From the NCBI RefSeq assembly GCF_041146795.1, contig NC_135170.1, positions 23,988,033-24,052,032 on the forward strand: a DNA stretch of 64,000 bases. Direction: 5' to 3'. Positions 21,561 to 32,239 of the stretch are shown here, one piece after another. The DNA comes from Maylandia zebra (Eukaryota; Chordata; Actinopteri; Cichliformes; Cichlidae). The translations under genes were made by a program, and so were the position numbers. The notes under the pieces are model-generated. The model did not search any database. It saw nothing but the letters and a program-made list of their open reading frames with translations, and had not been told where the DNA came from. How positions within the stretch are numbered: position 1 is the stretch's first letter; each line of letters starts with the position of its first letter.

Positions 21561-24500
21561 ATGCTCCCGCCTCGAAATAGTCTTTGTCTTCTCCTACTTC
21601 TGTACGTCTCTGGAAGGGCATACAAATTTGACAATTTGAGTGAGTAATCCAAACCACAAATACTTTTAAGTATATTCCTAGTTTTATAATTACACATAAT
21701 AATAAAAAAGTGTAAATAATATACGTTATCAAAGTTATGTAATGACTATGATCATTTAGTTGGTTACATAACGGCTCTCGGGCTTTGGAGACCTGAAGCT
21801 CTGACTGTGCTCTCTTTACATGCAGTCTTGTTTGACTATCTTTGATAAATGTACTGGCTGATTTGGAATAGTTTCTAACTGATGTACTTCATATCAGGCA
21901 CCTTTTATACACAGAATGAAGTCATTTGTGGGATACAGCAGCGATTGATTGCTTTCTCAGTGTTTTCAGAACAAATAGCTCACGAGGTTATGTCTCCTAA
22001 AAAGGGAGGCAGATTTAGTCATTAACTAGATTTTAGAATTAAAGGCCTGTTTACTTTTTTGTTTGTTTTATCTCAATCAAGATACAGGAGAAATAGTGTT
22101 TTCACTCTGTTTATCCAATATGTATTTAATCATTAGTTATTGTCAGTTATTATTAATGTCTTGCTGCTGTGGCAGATGGCTGCCCCTCCCTGGTTCTGCT
22201 AGAGGTTTCTTCCTGCTAGAAGGGAGTTTTTCCTCCCCACTGTCACCAAGTGCTTACTCATAGACGGTCATTTCATTGTTGTAGTTTCTTGGCAAAATAT
22301 AAATAAAAGTGTGTTTAATTAATTCAAAGGTTCAGAGAGCAACAAAAGCCAAAAAGCAAAATAGAAAATTCAGGGTTGGAATAGAGTGTCATAAAAATAG
22401 TTTTTTGTTTTATTTTGCTTTAATTGATCTTTTACAGGGTGCAAAATGAGCTAACAATATTAATATTGTTCAATATGAAATAAAAATGTATGTATTTACT
22501 CTGGCTTTTTAAAAAAAGAATATATTATTATGTTGAATAGACAGAAATCATGAGCCACGGGAAGGTGATGTGAGGCTGTTTGGCTCTAAGAACGTGTCAG
22601 AGGGCCGTGTGGAAATCTACCATGATGGGAAATGGGGAACAGTGTGTGACGACAACTGGGACATGGCTGACGCCCAGGTGTTGTGTCGCCAGCTCAACTT
22701 CCTTGGAGCCAAATCTATTGTGACTGGGAAGGACTACGGACAAGGTGGCTTTTATTTCCACTGATCCACCACCAGAGGGCAGTGAAATGATTGAAATTGT
22801 AGTTTGTGATTTCAGTTTAAACAAAGCAACTCTACATGTATGTGTACGCTCACCAACCACTTTTAGGTACACTTATTTACGCAGATTTCTAAGCAACCAA
22901 TCACAACTCGGTGTATTTAGGAAATTAGGCATGGTTGGAGTCACTGAAGTTCAAACTGAGCAACAGAATAAGGAAGAAAGGTGATCTCAGTGACTTTGAA
23001 TGTTGCATGGATGTTGGTGCTAGATGGCCGGTGTGAGTGTTTCACAAACTGCTGATCTATTTGGATTTCACTGCACAAGCACCTGTAGAACAGTCTGAAA
23101 AAGAAAGAGTATCCGGTGAGTATCGGATGTCTGGGCAAAAATACCTTGTTGATGCCAGAGGTCAGAGGTAAATGGCCAGTGACACAGAGAGTGTCACTTA
23201 GTGTGTGTCACCCTGTTTCACCCTGTCTGCAATTTGCAGGCTCAGATTGCACAAACTGAGTCACCCTGTCTACAGTTTGCATGGGCTTGCCCAAATTGGA
23301 CAATAGGATATTGAAAAAACTGTTTCCTGGTGTGCTGAGTTTTGATTTCTGCTACACAATGTGGATGGTAATGTTAGAATTTGGTGTAAACAACCCAGAG
23401 GTACAACCCAGTTTCAGCAAGGTGTACCTAACAAAAGGGTAGGTGAGTGAATGAGTGCTGTCTAATATGTTATGGCAAGATGATTCAGTTTTTTTGAGTG
23501 TTGTGTCCATTTCCATTGTAGCGCCTGGACCTATTTGGCTGGATGACATCAATTGTAAAGGCACAGAAACACATCTCTTCACCTGTGAATTCAAAGGCTG
23601 GGGAGAAACTGACTGCACGCACAAAGAGGATGTTGGAGTAGTTTGTGAAACAGGAAGTAGGTATCAAAACTCTTACAAAAAAACTTTATGTAGAACCCAT
23701 AATAGTACTGATGTGGTATGTGGCATCAATGCTTAATTAATTATTCTTTTTCAGGCATTAATGTGGACATTAATGATTCTACACAATCACTGGACCACAG
23801 TATCGGTCTGTCTGACTTTCTCGGCCAAATCTTTGATGATGGAAATGGCTGTGACTTCCTGATCGTAGTGCAGAGTCCTACTGGGAACAAACAGGAGGAT
23901 GGGACCCCAGAGATAAGTGAGAAAACCATCTGTGCCCAGAAAATGATCCTGTCACAAATCCCATTCTTTAATACTTCAGTGGGGATTACTAACATCACAG
24001 TCAACCTCAGCTTGCCCTGCCAGCCACATTTCACCTCCTTCATCAGGTATAATGAACGTAATGTTTTGCTGCATTTGCAGTAGATGACTTATTCTTTAAA
24101 ACATCTAAATGTTTTGCAATCATCTACAAATGTGTACAAATTCTAATATTCGATAATCTGATCTTCATTAGGTACATTTACACCCGTAAGATGGATGTGA
24201 CCCTCTCCTCTGCACTGTGTCTCCACCAAATGGCTTCTAATTTTGGGTTAAAGCAGCTGATGGAGGACATTGGCCGACTGTTTTCTAAAATCCTCCCAGA
24301 AGACTCCACCTTTCACAACCAGGTGTCTTTTTACAAGTATGCAGTGGAGACCAAGGACTTAGTGCTTGAGGAGAACTGTGTCCAGTACATGGCCTGGAAC
24401 TACCAAAACCTGACCAGGTCTCCAGCTTGGTCCGGCCTCTCAGTGGGGCTTCTTAGAGCTCTTCTTACTCGCTCAGATTTGGTGGCGCCAGATGAATATT

Positions 24501-25267
24501 TTGTGCTGCAGTCTGTAGAGAGATGGATCAGTGAGAAAGGCGACTCCATCGATTTGGAAACGCAGGCTGATCTGTTGGGATGCATTCGTTTTCCTATGAT
24601 TCCTGCTGAGAAGCTGTATGTGATCGAGTCCAGCTCTCCACTCTACAGCACTCACAAGACCGTGTATCGTGATAATATGTTGAAAGCTTTTCAGTTTAAC
24701 GTGCTCCTCTTCAGTTATCTGACAAAGCAAAAGTTCGGCAAAGAAAATAGGGATTACCAGCCCAGGATTTACACTGCTGAGCCCTGGAGCATCGTTTTAG
24801 AGCTTTCAATCAGAACATCATCCTCTCAAACCCACTCAAGACCGATTGACAAACGGCAACGCTACAATAACCGCTATATCCACGGCTATGGCTATGAAAC
24901 TTCTTCCTACAGTCAAACCAGATCCAAGTCATTCAGCACACCTGTTCACAACAGCCTCATCTTCAAGGACACTGTAAAGAGGTGGCAAGCAAATATTCTC
25001 ATGAACAGGCAGGAATGTTCAAACCATGGTGTGAGATGTGAGTCTTTTCCTGTGGCAAGGCTGACACCCCAAAACTACATCAGCCAAAGTGAAATCCTCT
25101 TTCGTAACCGGATCTTGCTGGTCTGCCAGGGCCAGTATGTTTGTCAAATCCAGGACTTCAAAAGCAATATGGCTTCCATCTCTGCGAATGCTACTCAGGT
25201 CCTTCCTTATCCCTGTGCTGGTGACCAGTTCACCTACCAGATTGTAGTGACACCAGAGTACGTGTGA
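21561..25267 (+). CDS. lgals3bp: Galectin-3-binding protein (Mac-2BP/90K family), tandem copy 1
   Basis: Five exons, 21561-21639, 22541-22744, 23522-23656, 23755-24046 and 24172-25267, all in phase, give 601 residues (human about 585). Exon 1 encodes a signal peptide ([14 protein letters not shown]). Exons 2-3 form one SRCR domain, from [17 protein letters not shown] through [20 protein letters not shown] to [14 protein letters not shown] and GVVCETG. Exon 4 and early exon 5 carry a BTB/POZ domain ([22 protein letters not shown]). A BACK-type helical region follows ([20 protein letters not shown]). The family is secreted and binds galectins and matrix proteins. In the BTB motif the usual His is Gln here, unlike copy 2. 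Exon 5 has a divergent block at about 24795-25015. Intron 2 holds a Tc1 remnant that copy 2 lacks. Confidence 0.95.
22150..22320 (+). repeat. Dispersed teleost repeat, partial, in lgals3bp intron 1
   Basis: GGCAGATGGCTGCCCCTCCC, GGTTTCTTCCTGCTAGAAGG, GAGTTTTTCCTCCCCACTGT and CACCAAGTGCTTACTCATAG follow the recalled order of the same family as 8906-9190, in opposite orientation. Confidence 0.65.
22847..23452 (+). mobile_element. Tc1-like family A remnant with both ends, in lgals3bp copy 1 intron 2
   Basis: The left end CTCACCAACCACTTTTAGG plus TACACTT matches, in reverse complement, the right end GTGTACCTAACAAAAGGGTA plus GGTGAGTG. Between them lie CTGATCTATTTGGATTTCAC, TGGCCAGTGACACAGAGAG, TAATGTTAGAATTTGGTGTA and other family landmarks, with a large internal loss. 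Intron 2 of copy 2 (29985-30149) has the flanking sequence but no element, so this insertion post-dates the duplication or was lost from copy 2. Confidence 0.85.
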
Positions 25268-25348
25268 TGCAGCGTCAGCTTCAGGATCAATGCGTTCATC
25301 ATTTTGTATTCTCAATAATTGACCAAATCACTCTGTAGCCCATGAAGT

Positions 25349-25354
25349 AATAAA
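25349..25354 (+). terminator. lgals3bp copy 1 poly(A) signal
   Basis: AATAAA lies about 80 nt past the stop codon of copy 1. Confidence 0.6.
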
Positions 25355-25542
25355 GAAACAACCAATATTATCCATGTGAGTCATAATTGTTTTGACTACT
25401 GACAAGTATTTCTGACAAATATGTGAAAAAATATCTTTTGCCTCATATAACCATCCTAGCATAGTTTATTGACAGATAAAATGCGAGTTCGATACCATTT
25501 TTGTGTTTGTCTTATAAATTCGACATTTGTCATAAAAATCAC

Positions 25543-25657
25543 CAGGCCAGGATTTACACTGTTAAGTCTGGGCGCTTATGTGGTGGCCCATCACACAGAT
25601 GTCATTACAGTCAAATCATCCAATTCAGCACAATAATCCGATTCTTAAGGACAAGAC
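25543..25657 (+). pseudogene. Possible relic of a third lgals3bp last exon
   Basis: CACCAGGCCAGGATTTACAC then TG at 25541-25562 closely matches the intact last exon (TACCAGCCCAGGATTTACAC then TG, about 24757-24778). After a shortened middle, TTACAGTCAAATCATCCAAT and TTCAGCACA..ATTCTTAAGGACA parallel CTACAGTCAAACCAGATCCA, TTCAGCACACC and ATCTTCAAGGACA. The order of the blocks is kept but much is deleted, and no useful frame remains. It lies right after copy 1, so it may be a remnant of an earlier array member. Confidence 0.5.
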
Positions 25658-25678
25658 GGCCAACTGATATTGTACGTG

Positions 25679-25900
25679 AGGCTAGACACTAAGGAAGGAA
25701 AAAAGGACTTTTATCAACTGGCTAAGCAAAGACAGAGGAGAGTTGTGCAACAGGTTAGGGTGATCAAGGAGAAGTGAAGAGTGTCCTTTAAAAGTGGAAG
25801 GAGTACTTCCACCTTTAAAGGAAAGACAAAGGATTACTAAGGAGGAAGTGAGGGCTGCTATAAAGAGTGGGAAGACAGCTGGTCCAGATGACATTGCCTT
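25679..25900 (+). mobile_element. RTE-like LINE fragment
   Basis: The conceptual frame from about 25682 reads LDTKEGKKDFYQLAKQRQR, then VQQVRVIKE, then ITKEEVRAAIKSGKTAGPDD. This is the pre-RT and early reverse transcriptase region of RTE-type LINEs (recalled form LDTKEGEKDLYRLARQRDR .. SGKAVGPDDIP). It is broken off on both sides and shifts frame in the middle. Confidence 0.75.
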
Positions 25901-27497
25901 GCCTGTCACGTTGCCTTTCCTGGGGTTAGCTTCTGCTTCTGGGGATGGGGGTTGGGCGTGCTCTCTTACCTAAGCTAGGTTAGCCTTCTTCTGCAAGCTT
26001 TTCAAGTGCACTTTGAGGTTTGTGGGATTTTCCCCCTTTATAAATATTTTATCTCATTTCACTACAACATTCTTGCTTTAATCTAAAACACAGTCATAGT
26101 CAGAGTAATCCCAAATTGGACTCTGGATTTGGACTTTTTACTTCTAATTTTCATTATTTTGTTAGTTTTCTTTAAATATTATAATCTTGCTGGACAGTTT
26201 AGCTACTAGCCCACTAAAGGCCTTGACGATCGTCAAAAGAGGCTGGCTAAGTTGCCTCTTGACTGCTACTGAATAAAAAACAAACCAATAAACCAACATG
26301 CTCTATTACTTTTTGCTCTATTACACGTTCTCCCTCTCCCCTCTCCCTTATCTTTCCTGGTTGGCTTCTCATGTCTTTGTATAGTCTTGCTTATTCTCTA
26401 ACCCTAAGAGAGTCTCCCAGACTTGTTCTCTAAAAACCTAAAGAAGAATTATGGATTTGATCAACTGGTCCCTTAACGAAACTGACAACTCCTGGGCTTG
26501 GGAGAGCCTGATTGTCCTGCAGAGACGTTTGCTGCCAGATACTCGATGGTCGGTTGCGTCGTGTGTCTGGAAACACTCTCGATGGTGGACTTTGAATGAC
26601 ATCTACCAATTCGGAACCATGATAAGAGAGTTCTGGCTGATTGGAGCTGGCTCAGACCTGGCTTATCGAAGAACAAGAAGCGGCTACAGCTGCTCAAAAT
26701 CCCACAAGGCTGGCCAACATGATAGACGATGGGCAGGGCTGTGAGTACTCAGACTGTGTTTTTTGGAACACAATATGGATAAGATCTTGGAGAAGCTCAT
26801 GGCTCTGCAATATGGACAACATCTTGAAGAAGAACAACAGGAATTGAGAGACCTGGTGACCAGTGACGGACATTAGACCAACTGTAAAATTGGAAGCAGT
26901 TTGTTCGCACTAACCAAAACAGCTATCATCTTCATCTCATACGACCCCCCTGGTGCCGGCTGGATGCTCAAGGCAAAAGCTGACAGGAATAACAATTCTC
27001 TCCTTTAGATAACAAGACTGTGTTGTGACTCTCTTCCCCCTCCTTCAAGGCCACCCGAGTCGACCGAAGATTGTTGACTTTTGCTTAACCGGGTGAAGGG
27101 ACACTTTCTCTCGGCTGAACATGGAACACACACGCATGTACACTGACACAGACCTACACTCACCCCCCACCCCCTCCAAACGCCTTCGAAGCTTATGTCT
27201 TCTTTGTTGTGAGATGCGATGATTCATGTTCTATGTGCTGAGGTGTTTTTTTCTGTTCTCAAACTGATCTCCCCGTTGGAGCTCAGTCTGGGGGGAGTTC
27301 TTTTTTTCTCCTGGTCTCTCCTCATGTTGTGTATTTTCCATTGTTATACCTCTCTGACCTTTCTACCCCATGTGATGTTTGTGTAATGTATGTATGGTCG
27401 GAAGGGTAAGATGGCGCTGGCAAAGGTCAGCAGCCTTAACCCAATTTCCTTCGGGGTCAACCTTCAGGATCAATAAAGTTTTATTGAATTGAATTGA
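25901..27497 (+). repeat. Unclassified repeat-like segment with a LINE-type 3' tail
   Basis: This stretch lies between two LINE pieces and holds no host gene that I recognise. Its end, AACCCAATTTCCTTCGGGGT then AGGATCAATAAAG and TTTTATTGAATTGAATTGAA, is the style of a non-LTR retroelement tail with a short tandem repeat. A 97-codon ORF at 26451-26744 is rich in Trp and Arg but is of unknown family. It may be one element or several. Confidence 0.4.
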
Positions 27498-27502
27498 ATT
27501 GG

Positions 27503-27809
27503 TATGCTCCACATCGAAAGGAGCCAGCTGAGGTGGTTCGGGCATCTGACAAGGATGCCCCCTGGGCGCCTCCTGGGTGAGGTGTTCCAGGCATGTCCCA
27601 CCGGGAGGAGGCCCCGGGGCAGACCCAGGACACGCTGGAGAGATTATATCTCTCGGCTGGCCTGGGAACGCCTTGGTATTCCCCCGGATAAGCTGGAGGA
27701 GGTGGTTGGGGAGAGGGAGGTCTGGGCCTCTTTGCTTAGGCTGCTGCCCCCGCGACCCGGCCCCGGATAAAGCGGATGAAGATGGATGGATGGATGGATG
27801 GATGGATGG
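27503..27809 (+). mobile_element. LINE 3' end with (GATG)n tail
   Basis: An open frame at 27504-27770 reads LRWFGHLTRMPPGRLLGEVF, then ACPTGRRPRGRPRTRWRDYI, then AWERLGIPPDKLEEVVGERE and VWASLLRLLPPRPGPG. This is the well-known C-terminus of a fish/vertebrate non-LTR reverse transcriptase. It is followed by a GGAT/GATG microsatellite tail (27781-27809), the usual end of such elements. The GC content is clearly higher than the surroundings. Only the last 90 codons are present, typical of 5' truncation. Confidence 0.85.
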
Positions 27810-27849
27810 TATGCATTTGCTTTGGCATCTTTTTAAGCTAATGCAATGC

Positions 27850-28655
27850 CACAACATTTATTTCCATCCACAGTTTATTATTTGGTGAGCTCTTCTGTTA
27901 ATATTGACAGAGTCGTACTGCTCCATAAAGTCTTCTCATCCCAGAGATTCTCAATAGGTTTTGGGTCTGGTCTCTGTGTTGGTCAGTCCATGCATGGAAA
28001 TGATATCTTATGCACACTGAACCACTCTCCGATAATCTGAACCTCACATACTAAAGCACCCCAAAGCCACCAACCCGGGTTGTTCTTGTAGACCCCAGAC
28101 ACGATGGGTGCATCATTTCATCTGCTTGTCTTTCTGACAAGTAGGAAGACAAATTTACTGTGGAACAGGGTGGGACAGGGTAAATTTGGATTAGATGTCC
28201 TTTTTTCCATAACTCCAGAGCCCTATCTGTACACTGTGTTGCAAACTGAAGCCTTTTTTTTTTTTTCAAAAAAACCTCTCTACCAAGTGATTTTCTTAAG
28301 GCAGCTGTTTAGTCCTGATCCCCAAAGCCTAGCCTTGAGTTCTGCTGTTTAATTTGATTTGACCAAAACTCATTTCCAAACACGACCATCAAAGACGCAG
28401 CCACATTTCTTTCTGGAAGACAAAGCTTCACCACTGTCAGTTTTTGTAGTTTCAGCAGTCTCTTTATTTAATGCACGCTAATATTTTGACCCTTCTAAAA
28501 CAGAAAGATGTGTTTTTGCATGGTTGTTTGAGAAATGAGCAGCTACTCACTCCATCAGTTCCGTTTAAATAACCTCAAACATTTATCACTACAGTAAGTC
28601 TCCAATGAAGCACTCTTACCTATTTGCATGGTGGTGATTTTTTTGTATTATTATT
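27850..28655 (-). mobile_element. Tc1-like transposon remnant, family B
   Basis: Landmarks of a second fish Tc1 clade in reverse orientation: GGGTCTGGTCTCTGTGTTGG, TCAGTCCATGCATGGAAATG, CACGATGGGTGCATCATTTC, ATCTGCTTGTCTTTCTGACA, GGAACAGGGTGGGACAGGGT and GCAAACTGAAGCCTTTTTTT. After these come CAGCCACATTTCTTTC, TATTTTGACCCTTCTAAAAC, TTGTTTGAGAAATGAGCAGC and ACCTATTTGCATGGTGGTG. It has many breaks and no function. It directly follows the LINE tail and precedes the promoter of lgals3bp copy 2. Confidence 0.8.
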
Positions 28656-29239
28656 ATCGTTTTTCTTTTTTTAATCTACGCACCCCGGTTTGTTTACCCG
28701 TTTACTCTTGAAAACTGTAAAACACATGACTCTAACAGTTACAGAAGTGTAGTCCCATTTTATTCTTCACTTGAAAATACATGTCAAATCGGAGAATGCA
28801 GGGCTGTATTGCGATGGATCACTTTCTTCACAGGTTAACTGGTGAAAATTAAACATTAGTGTTTCCTTTCTTATACAGATGAATGATTTTTCAGATTATA
28901 ATTATTTCCTCTAACTAACTTTTGGGGCTTTACAATCTCAAAGTCAGTGGTTGTTTCTTTTCCATTACTTGTCTGTTCTTTCTGCTTTTCTGCTGACATA
29001 GGGATCTTTATCCAATCACGAGTTCAAGTAAAGTGCAGACATTGTGATCCGACAAGTTTCGACTTACCCACAAAAAGTTATGCAACCAGTGTGGTCTTCT
29101 GCTTTAATGAGAAATGAAACTTAGGAAAGGTGCTTGGAAAAGAGGAGTTTAATGTGAAGTGAAGCTCACAGAATCTGGAGGAGCGCACGTTCATTTAGCC
29201 CCCTCTTCCCCTCTTCTCCTCTTTCCTTTGTCACGCGAC
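28656..29239. other. Upstream region of lgals3bp copy 2
   Basis: AT-rich, no element identified. GAGAAATGAAACTTAG at about 29109-29124 resembles half of an interferon-response element, but the spacing is one base short of the consensus. It is given only as context, because mammalian LGALS3BP is interferon-inducible. Confidence 0.35.
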
Positions 29240-29316
29240 TTTAAAAGGAGTGAACCTTGGGCAAGACACACTCAGGAGCACATCTGCGGACAGCGCAGCT
29301 CGATAACACAAAAAGG
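29240..29316 (+). promoter_or_regulatory. Putative core promoter and non-coding exon 1 of lgals3bp copy 2
   Basis: A TATA-like CTTTAAAAGG at 29239-29248 is followed about 25 bases later by an exon-like stretch ending at 29316 before GTAATGTGG (a possible donor). A good acceptor (CACTGTGTCAG) lies at 29459, just before the start exon. The arrangement fits a leader exon, but no transcript proves it. Confidence 0.45.
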
Positions 29317-29479
29317 GTAATGTGGCTTTATTTTTTGTAAGGTTTTTAGATTTGACTTTGACTTTTTTTTCATGCACAAATTTGGTCGAGACATTTAATT
29401 TGAGTAGCTGATGGAGCAGATTTCTCACATTATTTCTTTCTTGTTAATCACTGTGTCAGTCCTACACCGGAAGTCGAAA

Positions 29480-31879
29480 ATGCTCACGCATCAAAATCTA
29501 CGCACTCTTTGGATTCTTCTGCTTCTGCACATGTCTGCAAGGGCTTACAAATTTGACATCTTAAGTGAGTAATCACCAGTTTGCATACGAAGCAGTTCAA
29601 ATAAATCCTATAGCTGCTATGCAGTAGATATGACTATGTGAGTATGATATGTGAGTATGAAAGTGAATTACAAATAGATTTTGAGAGTGACCAATTAACT
29701 TGGAATGAAGGGCTAGAATATGTGGTTTCCATCATCATGGTCTTTGCTCACATAACCTATTTTTATATATATTTCAATAGAAACACACCATGAACCGCAG
29801 GAAGGTGATGTGAGACTGTTTGGCTCTAAGAACGTGTCAGAGGGCCGTGTGGAAATCTACCATGATGGGAAATGGGGAACAGTGTGTGACGACAACTGGG
29901 ACATGGCTGACGCCCAGGTGTTGTGTCGCCAGCTCAACTTCCTTGGAGCCAAATCTATTGTGACTGGGAAGGACTACGGACAAGGTGGCTTTTATTTCAT
30001 TTATATAAATGATCCTCCAGCAGAGGGCAGTGCAATGACTGTACAGAAAATAGTTGAGATTAGGCTCAACATAACAACCACTACAAATCACAACTCTGTC
30101 ATAGCTAGAAATGTAAACAAATTCCCTTCCCTTTAAATTTCCATTGTAGCGCCTGGACCTATTTGGCTGGATGACATCAATTGTAAAGGCACAGAAACAC
30201 ATCTCTTCACCTGTGAATTCAAAGGCTGGGGAGAAACTGACTGCACGCACAAAGAGGATGTTGGAGTAGTTTGTGAAACAGGAAGTAGGTATCAAAACTC
30301 TTAAAAAACAAACGTTTTGTAGAACCCATAGAAGCATTGATGCTGAATATGGCTTGATCACCGCTCATTCCCCCTTTCTTCATTACATTAATTATTCTTT
30401 TTCAGGCATTAATGTGGACATCAATGATTCTACTCACTCACTGGACCACAGTATCGGTCTGTCTGACTTTCTCGGCCAAATCTTTGATGATGGAAATGGC
30501 TGTGACTTCCTGATCGTAGTGCAGAGTCCTACTGGGAACAAACAGGAGGATGGGACCCCAGAGATAAGTGAGAAAACCATCTGTGCTCACAAAATGATCC
30601 TGTCACAAATCCCATTCTTTAATGCTTCAGTGGGGATTACTAACATCACAGTCAACCTCAGCTTGCCCTGCCAGCCACATTTCACCTCCTTCATCAGGTA
30701 TAATGAACGTAATGTTTTGCTGCATTTGCAGTAGATGACTTATTCTTTAAAACATCTAAATGTTTTGCAATCATCTACAAATGTGTACAAATTCTAATAT
30801 TCGATAATCTGATCTTCATTAGGTACATTTACACCCGTAAGATAGATGTGACCCTCTCCTCTGCACTGTGTCTCCACCAAATGGCTTCTGATTTTGGGTT
30901 AAAGCAGCTGATGGAGGACATTGGCCGACTGTTTTCTAAAATCCTCCCAGAAGACTCCACCTTTCACAACCAGGTGTCTTTTTACAAGTATGCAGTGGAG
31001 ACCAAGGACTTAGTGCTTGAGGAGAACTGTGTCCAGTACATGGCCTGGAACTACCAAAACCTGACCAGGTCTCCAGCTTGGTCCAGCCTCTCAGTGGGGC
31101 TTCTTAGAGCTCTTCTTACTCGCTCAGATTTGGTGGCGCCAGATGAATATTTTGTGCTGCAGTCTGTAGAGAGATGGATCAGTGAGAAAGGCGACTCCAT
31201 CGATTTGGAAACGCAGACTGATCTGTTGGGACGCATTCGTTTTCCTATGATTCCTGCTGAGAAGCTGTATGTGATCGAGTCCAGCTCTCCACTCTACAGC
31301 ACTCATAAGACCGTGTATCGTGATAATATGTTGAAAGCTTTTCAGTTTAACGTGCTCCTCTTCAGTAATCTGACAAAGCAAAAGTTCGGCAAAGAAAATA
31401 GGGATTACCAGCCCAGGATTTACACTGCTGAGCCCTGGAGCATCGTTTTAGAGGTTTCATCCTCTGAAACCCAGTCCGGACAGTACAACAACCACTATAA
31501 CAACTATGGCTATAATCCTTACAGTCAAACCAGATCCAAGTCATTTACCACACCTGTCCACAACAGTCTGATCTTCAAGGACATCGTGATGAGTTGGCAA
31601 GCAAATATATTCATATACAGGTATGAATGTTCAAACCATGGTGTGAGATGTGAGTCTTTTCCTGTGGCAAGGCTGACACCCCAAAGCTACATCAGCCAAA
31701 GTGAAATCCTCTTTCGTAACCGGATCTTGCTGGTCTGCCAGGGCCAGTATGTTTGTCAAATCCAGGACTTCAAAAGCAATATGGCTTCCGTCTCTGCGAA
31801 TGCTACTCAGGTCCTTCCTTATCCCTGTGCTGGTGACCAGTTCACCTACCAGATTGTAGTGACACCAGAGTACGTGTGA
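29480..31879 (+). CDS. lgals3bp: Galectin-3-binding protein, tandem copy 2
   Basis: Exons 29480-29564, 29781-29984, 30150-30284, 30406-30697 and 30823-31879, all in phase, encode 590 residues. The signal peptide ([13 protein letters not shown]) differs from copy 1. The SRCR exons (204 and 135 nt) match copy 1 in length and almost in every base. The BTB motif keeps the usual His ([13 protein letters not shown]). The BACK region and C-terminus ([21 protein letters not shown]) follow. Between about 31450 and 31630 it differs strongly from copy 1, with an Asn/Tyr-rich run ([15 protein letters not shown]) that is about 13 residues shorter. Intron 4 (30698-30822) appears identical to that of copy 1, while intron 2 is only 165 nt. 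The family is secreted, oligomeric and binds galectins and matrix. This looks like the canonical copy. Confidence 0.95.
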
Positions 31880-32233
31880 TGCACCATCAGGTCCAGGATC
31901 TTTGTTTCCTTATTATTTCATGGAGTGAAATCAATTGGCTTCATTATTATCCATGCGAGTCCCAATTGTTTTGATTACTGATATTTCTGACATATATATG
32001 AAACATATCTTCTTCACATATAAGAATCATAGCATCATTTATTAAAAAAGTTGAAAAGGGGTTTCTGTGAAAATTGTATGAGTCATCTTCTTTTGAATGA
32101 TTTGTTCCTGATTAAAAGAAAATCCTGGTGACTTTGTTTCCTTATTATTTAGTGTGTTGCAATAAGATGCTTTCATTACAATCCATGTGAATTTTCTTTT
32201 TCTTTTTTATTACTGACAAATATTTTTCTGGCA

Positions 32234-32239
32234 AATAAA
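32234..32239 (+). terminator. lgals3bp copy 2 poly(A) signal
   Basis: AATAAA lies about 355 nt past the stop. Another AATAAA follows at about 32305. Confidence 0.45.

Noticed and set aside
27363-27857. Minus-strand ORF of 164 codons
   Set aside because: It is the antisense shadow of the LINE 3' coding end and its GATG tail.
29109-29124. Interferon-response element upstream of lgals3bp copy 2
   Set aside because: The spacing between the GAAA halves is one base short of the consensus, and such matches are frequent by chance.
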